Positions 26,485-37,886 of a stretch of DNA of 64,000 nucleotides are shown piece by piece; within the stretch, counting starts at the first letter, position 1; every line of letters starts with the position of its first letter. The position numbers were made by a program, and so were the translations under genes. The DNA is from Taudactylus pleione (Eukaryota; Chordata; Amphibia; Anura; Myobatrachidae), in assembly GCA_031769625.1 (NCBI GenBank), contig JAUIMM010002549.1, forward strand, positions 682,001 through 746,000, given 5' to 3'. The notes under the pieces were generated by a model. It saw nothing but the letters and a program-made list of their open reading frames with translations. It was not told where the DNA came from and did no database searches.

Positions 26485-29028
26485 ATGGAGGGCCTGCTGG
26501 GAGATGGTGGAGGAGATCCCGGGGTCCTGGAAGTCTCTGAGGGCCCGGATCCTGGAGGTGGTGGAGGGCCTGCTGGAAGTACTGGCCGACCGGTGGTAGT
26601 GCTCTCCCGGCTGGATGTGGCCGTGGAAGATGGTGAGAGCCGGACTTTGGACCCCATGCTGCATGGCCCCCCTGTGAGTGGCGATTTAACTTCAGGGTGC
26701 GGGCTAACGCAGTGCTCCCCTATGAGTGAGGACTTAACTCTAGGGTGTGAGATGGTGGTAAGCTCCCCTGGGAGTGAAGCAACCCCAGGAGTAGAGCCAG
26801 TTCCCCCGGGTCTGCTTACCTTTTGTGCGGAGATGGAGACGGAGATGGAGGAGGAGATCTGTCCCGATGCTCAGCGTCTCCTGGAGGAAGATTCCCTGGA
26901 GTCTGATTCCGAGGGAGACGGGGCCGCTGCTGCTGCTGCTGCCGCCGCCGCTGCTGCCGCTGCTGCTGCCACTGAACAGGAGACGTTCCTGGCTATGGAT
27001 GTTGCGGCTTTGAGAAAGGAGGCTGGTCGGGTGTCTGCTCGGATTGCCTCAAAGAAGAAGAAATTCCTGACATCTACGAATGAGGGGAGGCTGATCATCA
27101 AAGATGAACTCCTGATGCTGGCGGAGAAGCGGGCCAAGTACAAGGGCAGAGTACTGTATCTGCTGAGCCTGGCAGGCCCGGTGGCAGCCCCAACGAGGAT
27201 GGAGGAGTCTTCAGAGGCTTTTTGTGAATCGAGCCTGGAGAAACAGGCTATTTCGGGTCCCAAGATGGCGCTGATGGAGGTCGGAGACGATGAGATAGGA
27301 GAAGGAGGCAGCGCGAAGATCAAGTCGGAAGAGATGGTGGGTGTCTCAGCGGCAGATGCGGGCCCAAAGGAGTTAATCCACAGAGTCCGGAAGATGGCTG
27401 CGGGGACCCTGCTCTCTGCGGGTCACGATGCGGCTCACGATGCGCTTCACGGTGGCAAGGCGGAAGCGCCTTTGGAGATTGCTGCTGACGGAGCCATGGA
27501 GTTGGAGGAAGCTCCCCGATGACTGATGGATGGAGACGTGGCCGTGGTCCCCACGGTGATCGGGAACACTGCTGTCGGATCTGGTGAGTGTGTGATGCCT
27601 GCCGGTGTTATGCTGGCACCCGGTCCTGATCTGCAAGCTGTCGGGAGGAGGGTGGTTGCGGCTGACTGTGTGAGTGACTCCCTTGATGCAGAGATGTTGC
27701 AGATTGCTGACAGGGTGGAGGCAGATGTTAACAAGGCCACATCTGTTGTCCCAGGGGCTCCGGTACTGAGGGCAGGTGCTAGCCTGGTACAGGGTCTGCC
27801 CCCTCTGGACAGGTCCACTTTATCGGAGGAACAATTAAAAATAGCGGACTCACTGTATGGGGGAATAGGGGGGCCTGAGAGGATCCGTGCGGCAAGTGAG
27901 TTGATTGCTGAAAATAATTAGAGACTGGAAAGTATGGGCCAGCCTATGCCCAAGTCTTATGCGACAATAGTGTCTGGTGGAGGGGCACCAAGGATTCCTA
28001 ATGCCGCTACCAGTGGTGATGGTGGTGGGAGTGGTATTGGTGGTGGTACCCCGATAAGAAGGCGGAATGTGGTGCAGCTAAAGTGGGTAGCTGAGGGGGA
28101 CCCGCCAAGTAAGGGTGTTTTTCTAGAGATGGTTTTCTCCATGGGATTCTCACCCATGGACCTCTTTGCCTGCATTCACCCCATTAGAACCCCTGAGTAT
28201 GATCTGAGTTTTCAGACTCTGCGGGGGTTACAGGCATTTGCGTCCAGGTGGGAGGAGAAGAAGGGTGTGACACCCTTTAGTAATTACAGGTCTCAAATGG
28301 TCTCTCGCCAGGATAGGGTTAAAGTCACTATCCTGGTGAGAAATGAGAGCCTCCCAGTACAGGACATCCTTTTCTGGTTATCCCGCTTTTGTACAGTATT
28401 GTCCACGTGCCTGGAGAAAATAGACTACACGAAGGGGGTGTGGGGTGGAGCTTATTCTGTCTTTGTCAGGCTAAACAGGGTAGGTATAGAAACAAAGCAC
28501 ATTCCGGCAGCAGCTTTCATTGGCCGAGATAAGATCCAGGCTTTCTACCCCGGTCAGCCTAGAGTCTGTCATCGCTGTGGCAGCTTTAGGCACTTTTCTA
28601 ACAATTGCCCTGAGGTAAAGTGTGCCATGTGTGGTGAGTTGGGTCACCTCTCTAGAGATTGTGATGTGGTGAAGTGTAATCTCTGTGGGTGTATTGGTCA
28701 CCCTTATAGCCGTTGCCCCTCGGCATCGCACAATGAGGAAAGTGCTATTGGGAGTTTGCCGGTGGTCATAGAACCTCCAACGAGAGTGGCCAGACTGAGT
28801 GACATTGAGGAAGGTGAGGAGGTAGGTAGTGGAAAAGATGTGCTGGAAGCTGCCAAAATCCAGAAGGAGGTGCCGGTAGAGAGGGGAGAATCTTCCTTTA
28901 CAGTTGTGAAGTCAAATAGGAAGAGGAGGGTAGGGCAAAGGGAGGATGTTGTCCAGCTTTCAAATCGCTTTACATTCTCTGTGGCTGATGACGAGGAGGA
29001 GGAGGTAGCGGAGAAGGGGGGGAGATAG
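26485..29028 (+). pseudogene. LINE ORF1, Gag-like nucleic-acid-binding protein, with two in-frame stops
   Basis: The frame runs 848 codons from ATG 26,485 (A at -3, G at +4) to TAG 29,026-29,028. It is interrupted by TGA at 27,520-27,522 and TAG at 27,919-27,921, but the same frame continues across both. The first part is rich in Gly, Pro and acidic residues, then has 16 consecutive Ala codons (26,923-26,970) and a charged, possibly helical stretch with a KKKK cluster. After the second stop comes SYATIVSGG, a folded Gag-like region, and three perfect CX2CX4HX4C zinc knuckles at about codons 695-708, 713-726 and 731-744 (nt 28,567-28,716). Such proteins bind the element RNA and form the ribonucleoprotein; vertebrate ZCCHC3-type proteins have a similar layout. 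Both stops could come from C-to-T transitions (CGA to TGA, CAG to TAG). A GTG seven codons upstream is not a likely start. Confidence 0.85.
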
Positions 29029-29660
29029 TAAGGCAGGAAAATGGTGATTTGGTTCAAGTTGCTAGGCCTTCTGAGGTGAGAAAGAAGGTCAGTAGGAAAA
29101 GCACCTTTGGGGAAGCCGCAGAAGGTGCCAAAGCAAAAAACAGGAGAAGAGGGGGTAAGGTTACGATAAAATCAAAGAATGTGGAACATGGTGGTAAGCT
29201 GGAGTGGGACCTGTCGAATCTGGGATTGACAGGGTCAAGTGGTGTAGAAAAGGGGTTAGGGAAGATGGAGGAGGTTGGAGTGTTTTCTGCCGGAGCAGAC
29301 ATAGTTGAGGAAACCCCTGAGTCTGTTATTTTGGGAGATTCTTTGGAGATGATACCTCCAAGTCAGGAAGCTCCAGTCATCTTGTTGGATCCAAAACCGC
29401 CAGATCCTGACCCTGATCCTGCTTTTGTTTCCCTGACTGGTGGGGACAGGCAGGGTTTTGTTGAGGTGGGGTTGGTGTCTGCGGTTGGGGCCGATGGGCC
29501 GGGTGAACCAACTGCGGGTGCTGTGCCTCTTGGGGATGGTGTTAATGTGGTGGAGGGTGAGTGTATGGTTGTGTCATCGTCTGGTGAAGGTATCACTTCT
29601 GGGGTGCCTTGTAAGCAGGAAGGTTCCTCGGGGGAGGGGTCTTCCTGTGTAACAAAGTGA
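29022..29660 (+). pseudogene. Probable C-terminal extension of LINE ORF1 in the -1 frame
   Basis: Directly past a run of seven G (29,016-29,022) the -1 frame is open for over 200 codons to TGA 29,658-29,660. It has no good ATG of its own near the start. It begins with a basic stretch (KAKNRRRGGK) and continues as an acidic, Pro/Gly/Val-rich, probably disordered tail with no recognised domain. The lack of an ATG, the open frame across the junction and its position between ORF1 and ORF2 suggest that it was once joined to ORF1, either by a lost G in the run or by -1 ribosomal slippage. It could instead be chance open sequence, but its length in a region of balanced composition makes that less likely. 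Confidence 0.55.
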
Positions 29661-29696
29661 AAGTGAAATGGAGCCCTATCTCTATAATCTAGAACT
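29661..29696 (+). other. ORF1-ORF2 intergenic spacer of the LINE
   Basis: These 36 bp separate the TGA that ends the ORF1 extension from the ORF2 ATG. The ORF2 start has A at -3 and G at +4, a good context for reinitiation or internal initiation. No other signal is visible. Confidence 0.6.
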
Positions 29697-32600
29697 ATGG
29701 CTACACACCCTATACGATGCACCACCATTAATGTGGCTTCCGTTTATTCTGAACGTGCTCGTTATATGGCCTTTTCTTTTTTCAACACGATTGAGGTTGA
29801 TATTTTGTTTTTGCAGGAGACCAGAATAGGGGACTTGTCCACACTTCGCAGGGCCAAAAGCCAGTGGAGGAGGGGCCCATCCTATTGGTCTCTTGCGGCC
29901 GAGCCGTACGGTGGGGTGGCAGTGCTTTTTACTGATATGGTAACTGTACACAAGATTATAGAATTACAGATAGGTAGGTGTATGGTTTTGGATGTTAGCC
30001 TAAGGGGGCATGATCACAGGCTGATTAACGTCTACGGACCGCAGTCGGCCTGGGATAGGAAGTGCCTTTTTGGGCTGATAAAACCATTCCTTTTTACGGC
30101 CCGGCAGGTTGTCTTTGGTGGTGATTTTAACACCAATGTAAGGCCCAAAGACAGGGGGGGTGCAAAGTCAACCCTGGGCTATGATGCGAGATTTTTAGTT
30201 AGTATGGTTAGAGAGGCAGGTCTGGTCGATGTGCACATTCGCCATTGTCCAGACCTCATGGGTTACACATATCATTGTAGCAATCGTAGGCCTAGGATAG
30301 ATAGGTTTTTTGTTAAGGAGAGTTCGAAAACTCTGCCTCCTGAGGTAAGGGCTGTAGAATTCTCCGACCACGTTTGCTTGAGTGTCGCGTTGAATGCTTC
30401 GGAAACTCCTCAGAGAGGGTGGGGCCTTTGGCGTTTGAGCTCTGACCTTCTGAAAGAAGAGAGTATTAGCCAGTCCTTTAGGGATTTCTTCCAACTACAG
30501 GAGACACTTCTGGAGGCTGGTTTGTCTAGGTCTGAGTGGTGGGAAGAGTGCAAAAAAAGGACTCGCAGGCTTTTTCAGAGGCTGGTAGCACAAAAGAACT
30601 TGAGAAAAAGATGTGTCTACCAGAGTTTGAGGAAGAAACTTGATTTCCTGAACTCTGAGTGTGGAGATAGTGGGGATATCTTCCGGGTGAAAGCTCAGTT
30701 GAGGGAGCTCCAATATGATCGGCTGGCTTCCTTGATTTTGGAGAGGGATTATGGTAAATACCACTCGCCTGATCCCTACCAGAGTTGCAGGAAGGCGGTT
30801 GATCTAAGGGAGGTGAAGGGCCTGTGTGACGGGCAGGGTACTCTCTGTGAAGACAGGGATGGCATCCTGGGGGTCATCGGGTCCTACTATACAGACCTTC
30901 TGTCTGAGCAGCCACTTATTAGGGAGAGGATGGAGTCCTTTCTGAAGGAGACACCAGGGTTAGAGAAACTTGATGCCTCTTTTGACTCCTTGGGTGATGA
31001 TGTGATGGTGGAGGAAGTCAAGAGGGCAATAGACAGTTTGTCTATCAAAAAATCTCCAGGTCTGGATGGTTTAATGTCCGAGTTCTTTAAAGCTTTCAGG
31101 GACATCTTGGCTCCGCGCCTTATGGAGGTCTATAATGAATGCCTGGGTGAGGGGTCGCTCCCTCCTTCCATGAGGTCTTCCGCTCTCATATTGTTATCAA
31201 AAGGTAAGGACCCGTCCCGTATTGAGAATTGGCGCCCCATCGCTCTTCTCAATACGGACAGAAAGATCCTGGCAAAAATACTGTTTAATCGGCTGATGGA
31301 AGTTTCCGAGCTGGTACTGTCTCCATCTCAGCATTGCACCGTGAAGGGCCGTAGCATGTTTAGTGCTGTCCTTGGCGTCCGGGAGGCCGTGGAACGCTGT
31401 CGTGCTGAAAAGTGGGGCAAGTACTTACTGGCATTGGACCAGTCGAAGGCTTTTGACTGGGTGAACCACAAGTACCTGTGGGCTGTTCTGGAATGGTATG
31501 GTCTTCCAGTGAGGGTGGTGGATTGGCTTCGTGTTTTGTACAATCAGGCCGAGAGCTTCCCGCTTGTTAATGGTTGGGTGGGCCCTGCTTTCAAGGTTGA
31601 CTCTGGTGTCCGTCAGGGATGCCCCCTGAGCCCGCTCTTATATGTTTTCGCGATCGATCCCTTCGTAAGGAGGATTGGTTGCAGTGCATTGAGGGGGGTG
31701 CAGCTGGGCCCAGAGGCTCCATTGAGGGTGGTGGCCTACGCGGATGATGTCACTGTGGTCCTGTCCTCTGTGGCAGAGGCTCAGTGTATAGAACACCTAG
31801 TCTCCGACTACTCTGAAGCCTCGTGCTCCAGAGTAAATTAGGACAAATGTGAAGCTTTCTGGATGGGGGAGGAAGGTGATGAATTTCGCCTTCCGGACAG
31901 CCTCCCCCGGGCCAGTTCTCAGATCAAAATCTTAGGCATCATTTTTGACCATGGTGATTATGCCACTCGAAATTGGGAAAAGAGGATAGAGGAAGCCAGC
32001 AGGAAAGTACAGTCCTGTAGAACTTGGCAGTTCTCCTACAGGGAAAGGGTTCACTTGTGCAAAACTTTCCTGGTTCCTATATTTCTGTATGTCAGCTACG
32101 TGTGTTTCTTGCCACAATCTTTGTGGTCCAAAGTGTTATCCTTGTTCTTCCTTTTATTTTGGGGGAACGGGATGAACATTGTCAAGAGGGGTATAACCTA
32201 CAGACCAAGGAATGAAGGTGGATTGGGTATGGTCAATCCGGTGGTGTTTTTTGCCACAACTTTTATTAAATTGAATCTTGGAAGTCTGTTTCTGGAGACT
32301 TCTCCTTGGCGGGTAGAGAGTTTTAGGGCTTGGGTGTCTCCTTTCCTTGAACTCTGGTATGATGGCGGCCGTGTTAAAGCCTTCAGAGGTAGGTCTGGTG
32401 CTCTTCCGATCTATGTCATCCTGTGCTTGAGAGTGACAAGGCTATGGGGAGTAGTGGCGAGTGATGTCAAGACCCTTTCTAGGAAGGAGTTGGAGAGAGG
32501 CATTTTGCGGGCTCACTTCTATGCCCCGCTATCACTGAGGGACTGCCCGGGCAAGGTTTGCTCAGATGGGATCTCTTTGATCTGTTCAGAGAGGATTCCA

Positions 32601-33074
32601 CTGAAGTATAGGGACCTGGCCTGGCTCTCTTTTCAAGGAAGGCTCTATGTTAGGGGGCACATCAGGTGGAGAAGCGCCGATGATCGTGGTTGCCAATGGG
32701 AGGAATGTCCAGGGGAGGAGGAGACTATGGACCACTTCTTGCTTGAATGTCCCTTTAACATTGAGATTTATAAGAAAGTTTCGAGCGCCTTACGCATTCC
32801 GTGCCTTTCGGGGCTCAGTTACCCTGAGTGGGTTTACGGAGCATTCAAAGGGTATGGGCGTTATGATTTGGTCACCATTTTTGTAGTTAGTTTAGTGGTT
32901 AGATATCACACGTGGAGCGCACGGTGCTTAGTAACAACTAGAAGTAAAATCCTTCCCTGTGAGGTGGTGGTGTGTAATATTCTTCACGAGGTTAGGTCTC
33001 TGATGGAGATGGACAGGAGGAGACTGGATGCTGTTGGGTGGTCGAGGAGATGGAGGCACCTGAAGCCCCCTTAG
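29697..33074 (+). pseudogene. LINE ORF2: APE-type endonuclease plus reverse transcriptase, one in-frame TAG
   Basis: The frame of 1,126 codons runs from ATG 29,697 to TAG 33,072-33,074, with a single internal TAG at 31,839-31,841 (codon 715). The N-terminal endonuclease that nicks the target keeps N12, E41 (LQETR), NVYGP at 111, GGDFN at 141-145, RIDRF at 200-204 and SDH at 223-225. The reverse transcriptase for target-primed cDNA synthesis starts near codon 450 with SPGLDG. It shows NWRPIALLNTDRK (511-523), motif A LDQSKAFD with D581, SGVRQGCPLSPLLY (636-649) and YADD at 681-684. After the stop come the thumb-like ILGIIFD, GGLGM, and a late CX4CX8HX4C cluster at about codons 999-1,018, typical of LINE C termini. 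No RNase H or integrase is visible. The TAG sits where related proteins usually have Trp (N-W-x-K), so TGG to TAG is likely. Residue 588 is Trp where relatives usually have Arg (FDRVNH), possibly another CpG transition. Confidence 0.93.
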
Positions 33075-33547
33075 TGGGTGGCAAAAAAGTACCAGTCTTT
33101 TTCCTGTTTATCCTATGGGCTTGAAGCTCTTCTTTCCACTTCCGCAGTAGATTTTTGGATTTTTCTGTTTTAAGGAATGATTTTCATGCGCCTAAACAGC
33201 TCCTTCATTTTCTCTATGTTTTGGAGTTAGTGTTGGTGATAGTTTAAAGTCTTTTTGAAATAAAAAAAGGAAATAGCTAAAAGCTTATTGTGTTAAAGTT
33301 TATTGTTTTAATGATATTTTGATGTTTCAGGTGATGGTTTGTACACTGTCTTGTCTGGGTGGAGTGTGTGATGTGTTATGTTCAGGATGTTTATCTTTTT
33401 TGTGGCTCTTTGCAGAATTTGATAGAGTCGTATATTTTGATTACAGTAACCTGGTTGATTATGTATATATGGCAAAATGTATGTTGAAGTGCAGTATTTT
33501 TCTATGTATTTATTTATATGCTGCAAGTTTTTCAATAAAAAAGGATT
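33075..33547 (+). other. 3' UTR of the LINE
   Basis: About 470 bp of AT-rich, T-rich non-coding sequence follow the ORF2 stop. It holds two AATAAA hexamers, at 33,259-33,264 and 33,534-33,539. The element ends with AATAAAAAAGGATT before the satellite resumes at ACCCACAAA. There is no long poly(A) tail and no microsatellite tail. Small open frames across this segment run into the satellite and are not credible genes. Confidence 0.8.
33534..33539 (+). promoter_or_regulatory. Candidate polyadenylation signal AATAAA at the LINE 3' end
   Basis: A canonical AATAAA lies 8 bp before the junction with the satellite, so cleavage in a transcript would occur in or just beyond the flanking repeat. The other hexamer, at 33,259, would give an mRNA shorter by about 275 bases. 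Whether either is used cannot be told from sequence. Confidence 0.5.
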
Positions 33548-34025
33548 ACCCACAAATATGATGTGAAATGGTTTTTCTCCCATGTTGCGTTTAAGAGAAA
33601 ACAACAATTGCTCGTTTTAGGCCAAAATGCATTGAAAGCAATGGAAACAACAAAAGCGCATACTTTGTGTTATCTCCTCTTGTAGCAAACACAGACAGCT
33701 CAAAATTTCATTGGATGTGTTGAAGACCAAGAGCCACAAATATGATGTGAAATGGTTTTTCTCCCATGTTGCGTTTAAGAGAAAACAGCAATTGCTCGTT
33801 TTAGGCCAAAATGCATTGAAAGCAATGGAAACAACAAAAGCGCATACTTTGTGTTATCTCCTCTTGTAGCAAACACAGACAGCTCAAAATTTCACTGGAT
33901 GTGTTGTAGACCAAGACCCACAAATGTGATGTGAAATGGTTTTTCTCCCATGTTGCGTTTAAGAGAAAACAGCAATTGCTCGTTTTAGGCCAAAATGCAT
34001 TGAAAGCAATGGAAACAACAAAAGC

Positions 34026-37000
34026 ACATACTTTGTGTTATCTCCTCTTGTAGCAAACACAGACAGCTCAAAATTTCACTGGATGTGTTGTAGACCAAGA
34101 CCCACAAATGTGATGTGAAATGGTTTTTCTCCCATGTTGCGTTTAAGAGAAAACAGCAATTGCTCGTTTAAGGTAACATGCATTGAAAGCAATGGAAACA
34201 ACAAAAGCGCATATTTTGTGTTATCTCCTCTTGTAGCAAACACAGGCAGCTCAAAATTTCACTGGATGTGTTGAAGACCAAGACCAACAAATGTGATGTG
34301 AAATGGTTTTTCTCCCATGTTGCGTTTAAGAGAAAACAGCAAATGCACGTTTTAGGCCAAAATGCATTGAAAGCCATGGAAACAACAAAAGCGCATACTT
34401 TGTGATATCTCCTCTTGTAGCAAACACAGACAGCTCAAAATTTCACTGGATGTGTTGAAGACCAAGACCCACAAATGTGATGTGAAATGGTTTTTCTCCC
34501 ATGTTGCGTTTAAGAGAAAACAGCAATTGCTCGTTTTAGGCCAAAATGCATTGAAAGCAATGGAAACAACAAAAGCGCATACTTTGTGTTATCTCCTCTT
34601 GTAGCAAACACAGACAGCTCAAAATTTCACTGGATGTGTTGAAGACCAAGACCCACAAATATGATGTGAAATGGTTTTTCTCCCATGTTGCGTTTAAGAG
34701 AAAACAGCAATTGCACGTTTTAGGCCAAAATGCATTGAAAGCAATGGAAACAACAAAAGCGCATACTTTGTGTTATCTCCTCTTGTAGCAAACACAGACA
34801 GCTCAAAATTTCACTGGATGTGTTGAAGACCAAGACCCACAAATGTGATGTGAAATGGTTTTTCTCCCATGTTGCGTTTAAGAGAAAACAGCAATTGCTC
34901 GTTTTAGGCCAAAATGCATTGAAAGCAATGGAAACAACAAAAGCGCATACTTTGTGTTATCTCCTCTTGTAGCAAACACAGACAGCTCAAAATTTCACTG
35001 GATGTGTTGAAGACCAAGACCCACAAATGTGATGTGAAATGGTTTTTCTCCCATGTTGCGTTTAAGAGAAAACAGCAATTTCTCGTTTTAGGCCAAAATG
35101 CATTGAAAGCAATGGAAACAACAAAAGCGCATACTTTGTGTTATCTCCTCTTGTAGCAAACACAGACAGCTCAAAATTTCACTGGATGTGTTGAAGACCA
35201 AGACCCACAAATGAGATGTGAAATGGTTTTACTCCCATGATGCATTTAAGAGAAAACAGCAATTGCTCGTTTTAGGCCAAAATGCATTGAAAGCAATGGA
35301 AACAACAAAAGCGCATACTTTGTGTTATCTCCTCTTGTAGCAAACACAGACAGCTCAAAATTTCACTGGATGTGTTGAAGACCAAGACCCACAATTGTGA
35401 TGTGAAATGGTTTTTCTCCCATGTTGCGTTTAAGAGAAAACAGCAATTGCTCGTTTTAGGCCAAAATGCATTGAAAGCAATGGAAACAACAAAAGCGCAT
35501 ACTTTGTGATATCTCCTCTTGTAGCAAACACAGACAGCTCAAAATTTCACTGGATGTGTTGAAGACCAAGACCCACAAATGTGATGTGAAATGGTTTTTC
35601 TCCCATGTTGCGTTTAAGAGAAAACAGCAATTGCTAGTTTTAGGCCAAAATGCATTGAAAGCAATGGAAACAACAAAAGCGCATACTTTGTGTTATCTCC
35701 TCTTGTAGCAAACACAGACAGCTCAAAATTTCACTGGATGTGTTGAAAACCAAGACCCACAAATGTGATGTGAAATGGTTTTTCTCCCATGTTGCATTTA
35801 AGAGAAACAGCAATTGCTCGTTTTAGGCCAAAATGCATTGAAAGCAATGGAAACAACAAAAGCGCTAACTTTGTGTTATCTCCTCTTGTAGCAAACACAG
35901 ACAGCTCAAAATTTCACTGGATGTGTTGAAGACCAAGACCCACAAATGTGATGTGAAATGGTTTTTCTCCCTTGTTGCGTTTAAGAGAAAACAGCAAATG
36001 CACGTTTTAGGCCAAAATGCATTGAAAGCAATGGAAACAACAAAAGCGCATACTTTGTGTTATCTCCTCCTGTAGCAAACACAGACAGCTCAAAATTTCA
36101 CTGGATGTATTGAAGACCAAGACCCACAAATGTGATGTGAAATGGTTTTTCTCCCATGTTGCGTTTAAGAGAAAACAGCAATTGCACGTTTTAGTCCAAA
36201 ATGCATTGAAAGCAATGGAAACAACAAAAGCGCATACTTTGTGTTATCTCCTCTTGTAGTAAACACAGACAGCTCGAAATTTCACTGGATGTGTTGAAGA
36301 CCAAGACCCACAAATGTGATGTGAAATGGTTTTTCTCCCATGTTGCGTTTAAGAGAAAACAGCAATTCTCGTTTTAGGCCAAAATGCATTGAAAGCAATG
36401 GAAACAACAAAAGCGCATACTTTGTGTTATCTCCTCTTGTAGCAAACACAGACAGCTCAAAATTTCACTGGATGTGTTGAAGACCAAGACCCACAAATGT
36501 GATGTGAAATGGTTTTTCTCCCATATTGCGTTTAAGAGAAAACAACAATTGCTCATTTTAGGCCAAAATGCATTGAAAGCAATGGAAACAACAAAAGCGC
36601 ATACTTTGTGATATCTCCTCTTGTAGCAAACACAGACAGCTCAAAATTTCACTGGATGTGTTGGAAACCAAGACCCACAAATGTGATGTGAAATGGTTTT
36701 TCTCCCTTGTTGCGTTTAAGAGAAAACAGCAATTGCTCGTTTTAGGCCAAAATGCATTGAAAGCAATGGAAACAACAAAAGCGCATACTTTGTGTTATCT
36801 CCTCTTGTAGCAAACACAGACAGCTCAAAATTTCACTGGATGTGTTGAAGACCAAGACCCACAAATGTGATGTGAAATGGTTTTTCTCCTATGTTGCGTT
36901 TAAGAGAAAACAGCAATTGCTCGTTTTAAGCCAAAATGCATTGAAAGCAATGGAAACAACAAAAGCGCATACTTTGTGATATCTCCTCTTGTAGCAAACA

Positions 37001-37886
37001 CAGACAGCTCAAAATTTCACTGGATGTGTTGAAGACCAAGACCAACAAATGTGATGTGAAATGGTTTTTCTCCCATGTTGCGTTTAAGAGAAAACAGCAA
37101 ATGCACGTTTTAGGCCAAAATGCATTGAAAGCAATGGAAACAACAAAAGCGCATACTTTGTGATATCTCCTCTTGTAGCAAACACAGACAGCTCAAAATT
37201 TCACTGGATGTGTTGAAGACCAAGAACCACAAATATGATGTGAAATGGTTTTTCTCCCATGTTGCGTTTAAGAGAAAACAGCAATTGCTCGTTTTAGGCC
37301 AAAATGCATTGAAAGCAATGGAAACAACAAAAGCGCATACTTTGTGTTATCTCCTCTTGTAGCAAACACAGACAGCTCAAAATTTCACTGGATGTGTTGA
37401 AGACCAAGACCCACAAATGTGATGTGAAATGGTTATTCTCCCTTGTTGCGTTTAAGAGAAAACTGCAAATGCACGTTTTAGGCCAAAATGCATTGAAAGC
37501 AATGGAAACAACAAAAGCGCATACTTTGTGTTATCTCCTCTTGTAGCAAACACAGACAGCTCGAAATTTCACTGGATGTGTTGAAGACTAAGACCCACAA
37601 ATGTGATGTGAAATGGTTTTTCTCCCATGTTGCGTTTAAGAGAAAACAGCAATTGCACGTTTTAGGCCTAAATGCATTGAAAGCAATGGAAACAACAAAA
37701 GCGCATACTTTGTGTTATCTCCTCTTGTAGTAAACACAGACAGCTCGACATTTCACTGGATGTGTAGAAGACCAAGACCCACAAATGTGATGTGAAATGG
37801 TTTTTCTCCCATGTTGCGTTTAAGAGAAAACAGCAATTGCTCGTTTTAGGCCAAAATGCATTGAAAGCAATGGAAACAACAAAAGC
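34026..37886. repeat. 21-monomer tandem duplication (3,861 bp), copy 1
   Basis: Rare markers recur exactly 3,861 bp later: the GTTTAAGGTAACATG variant at about 34,167, a 2-bp loss giving CAGCAATTCTCG at about 36,361, GAGAAACAGCAATTG near 35,805, and GAAGACTAAGACC near 37,587. I noticed no difference between the copies. Matching ends on the left near 34,025, where copy 1 has AAAGCACATAC and the corresponding site of copy 2 has AAAGCGCATAC. Confidence 0.9.

Larger units (their letters stand above)
26394..33547 (+). mobile_element. Near full-length non-LTR retrotransposon (LINE), probably Tx1/L1 group
   Basis: A 7,154-bp insertion interrupts a family B monomer. It has two long + strand coding regions: a Gag-like ORF1 with three CCHC knuckles, then an ORF2 with APE endonuclease and reverse transcriptase. 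It has no long terminal repeats and no integrase, as expected for a LINE. The two-ORF plan, the SYATIVSG-type motif ahead of the Gag-like part and the ORF2 motif set resemble the Tx1 elements of frogs and fishes; this is recognition by eye, not a search. It is visibly richer in G and C than the satellite. The left flank ends GTTGAAGACC and the right flank begins ACCCACAAATATG. Compared with intact monomers the satellite lacks 3 bp (AAG), and there is no clear target-site duplication. Three nonsense codons and one apparent frame change make it probably inactive. Confidence 0.93.

Noticed and set aside
26418..29951. Open frames antisense to the LINE, including a poly-Ala frame at 26,871-27,323
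   Set aside because: They are shadows of ORF1 and ORF2 codon structure; the GCN run reads as GC-rich codons on both strands. No conserved motif is visible.
26391..33550. ACC at both LINE junctions as a 3-bp target-site duplication
   Set aside because: The intact monomer already contains ACC twice, 6 bp apart (ACCAAGACC), so the two ACC are explained by the target itself with loss of AAG.
33308..33607. Open frames of 80-99 codons across the LINE 3' UTR and satellite junction
   Set aside because: They run across the insertion boundary, so they cannot be an ancestral gene, and they show no domain.
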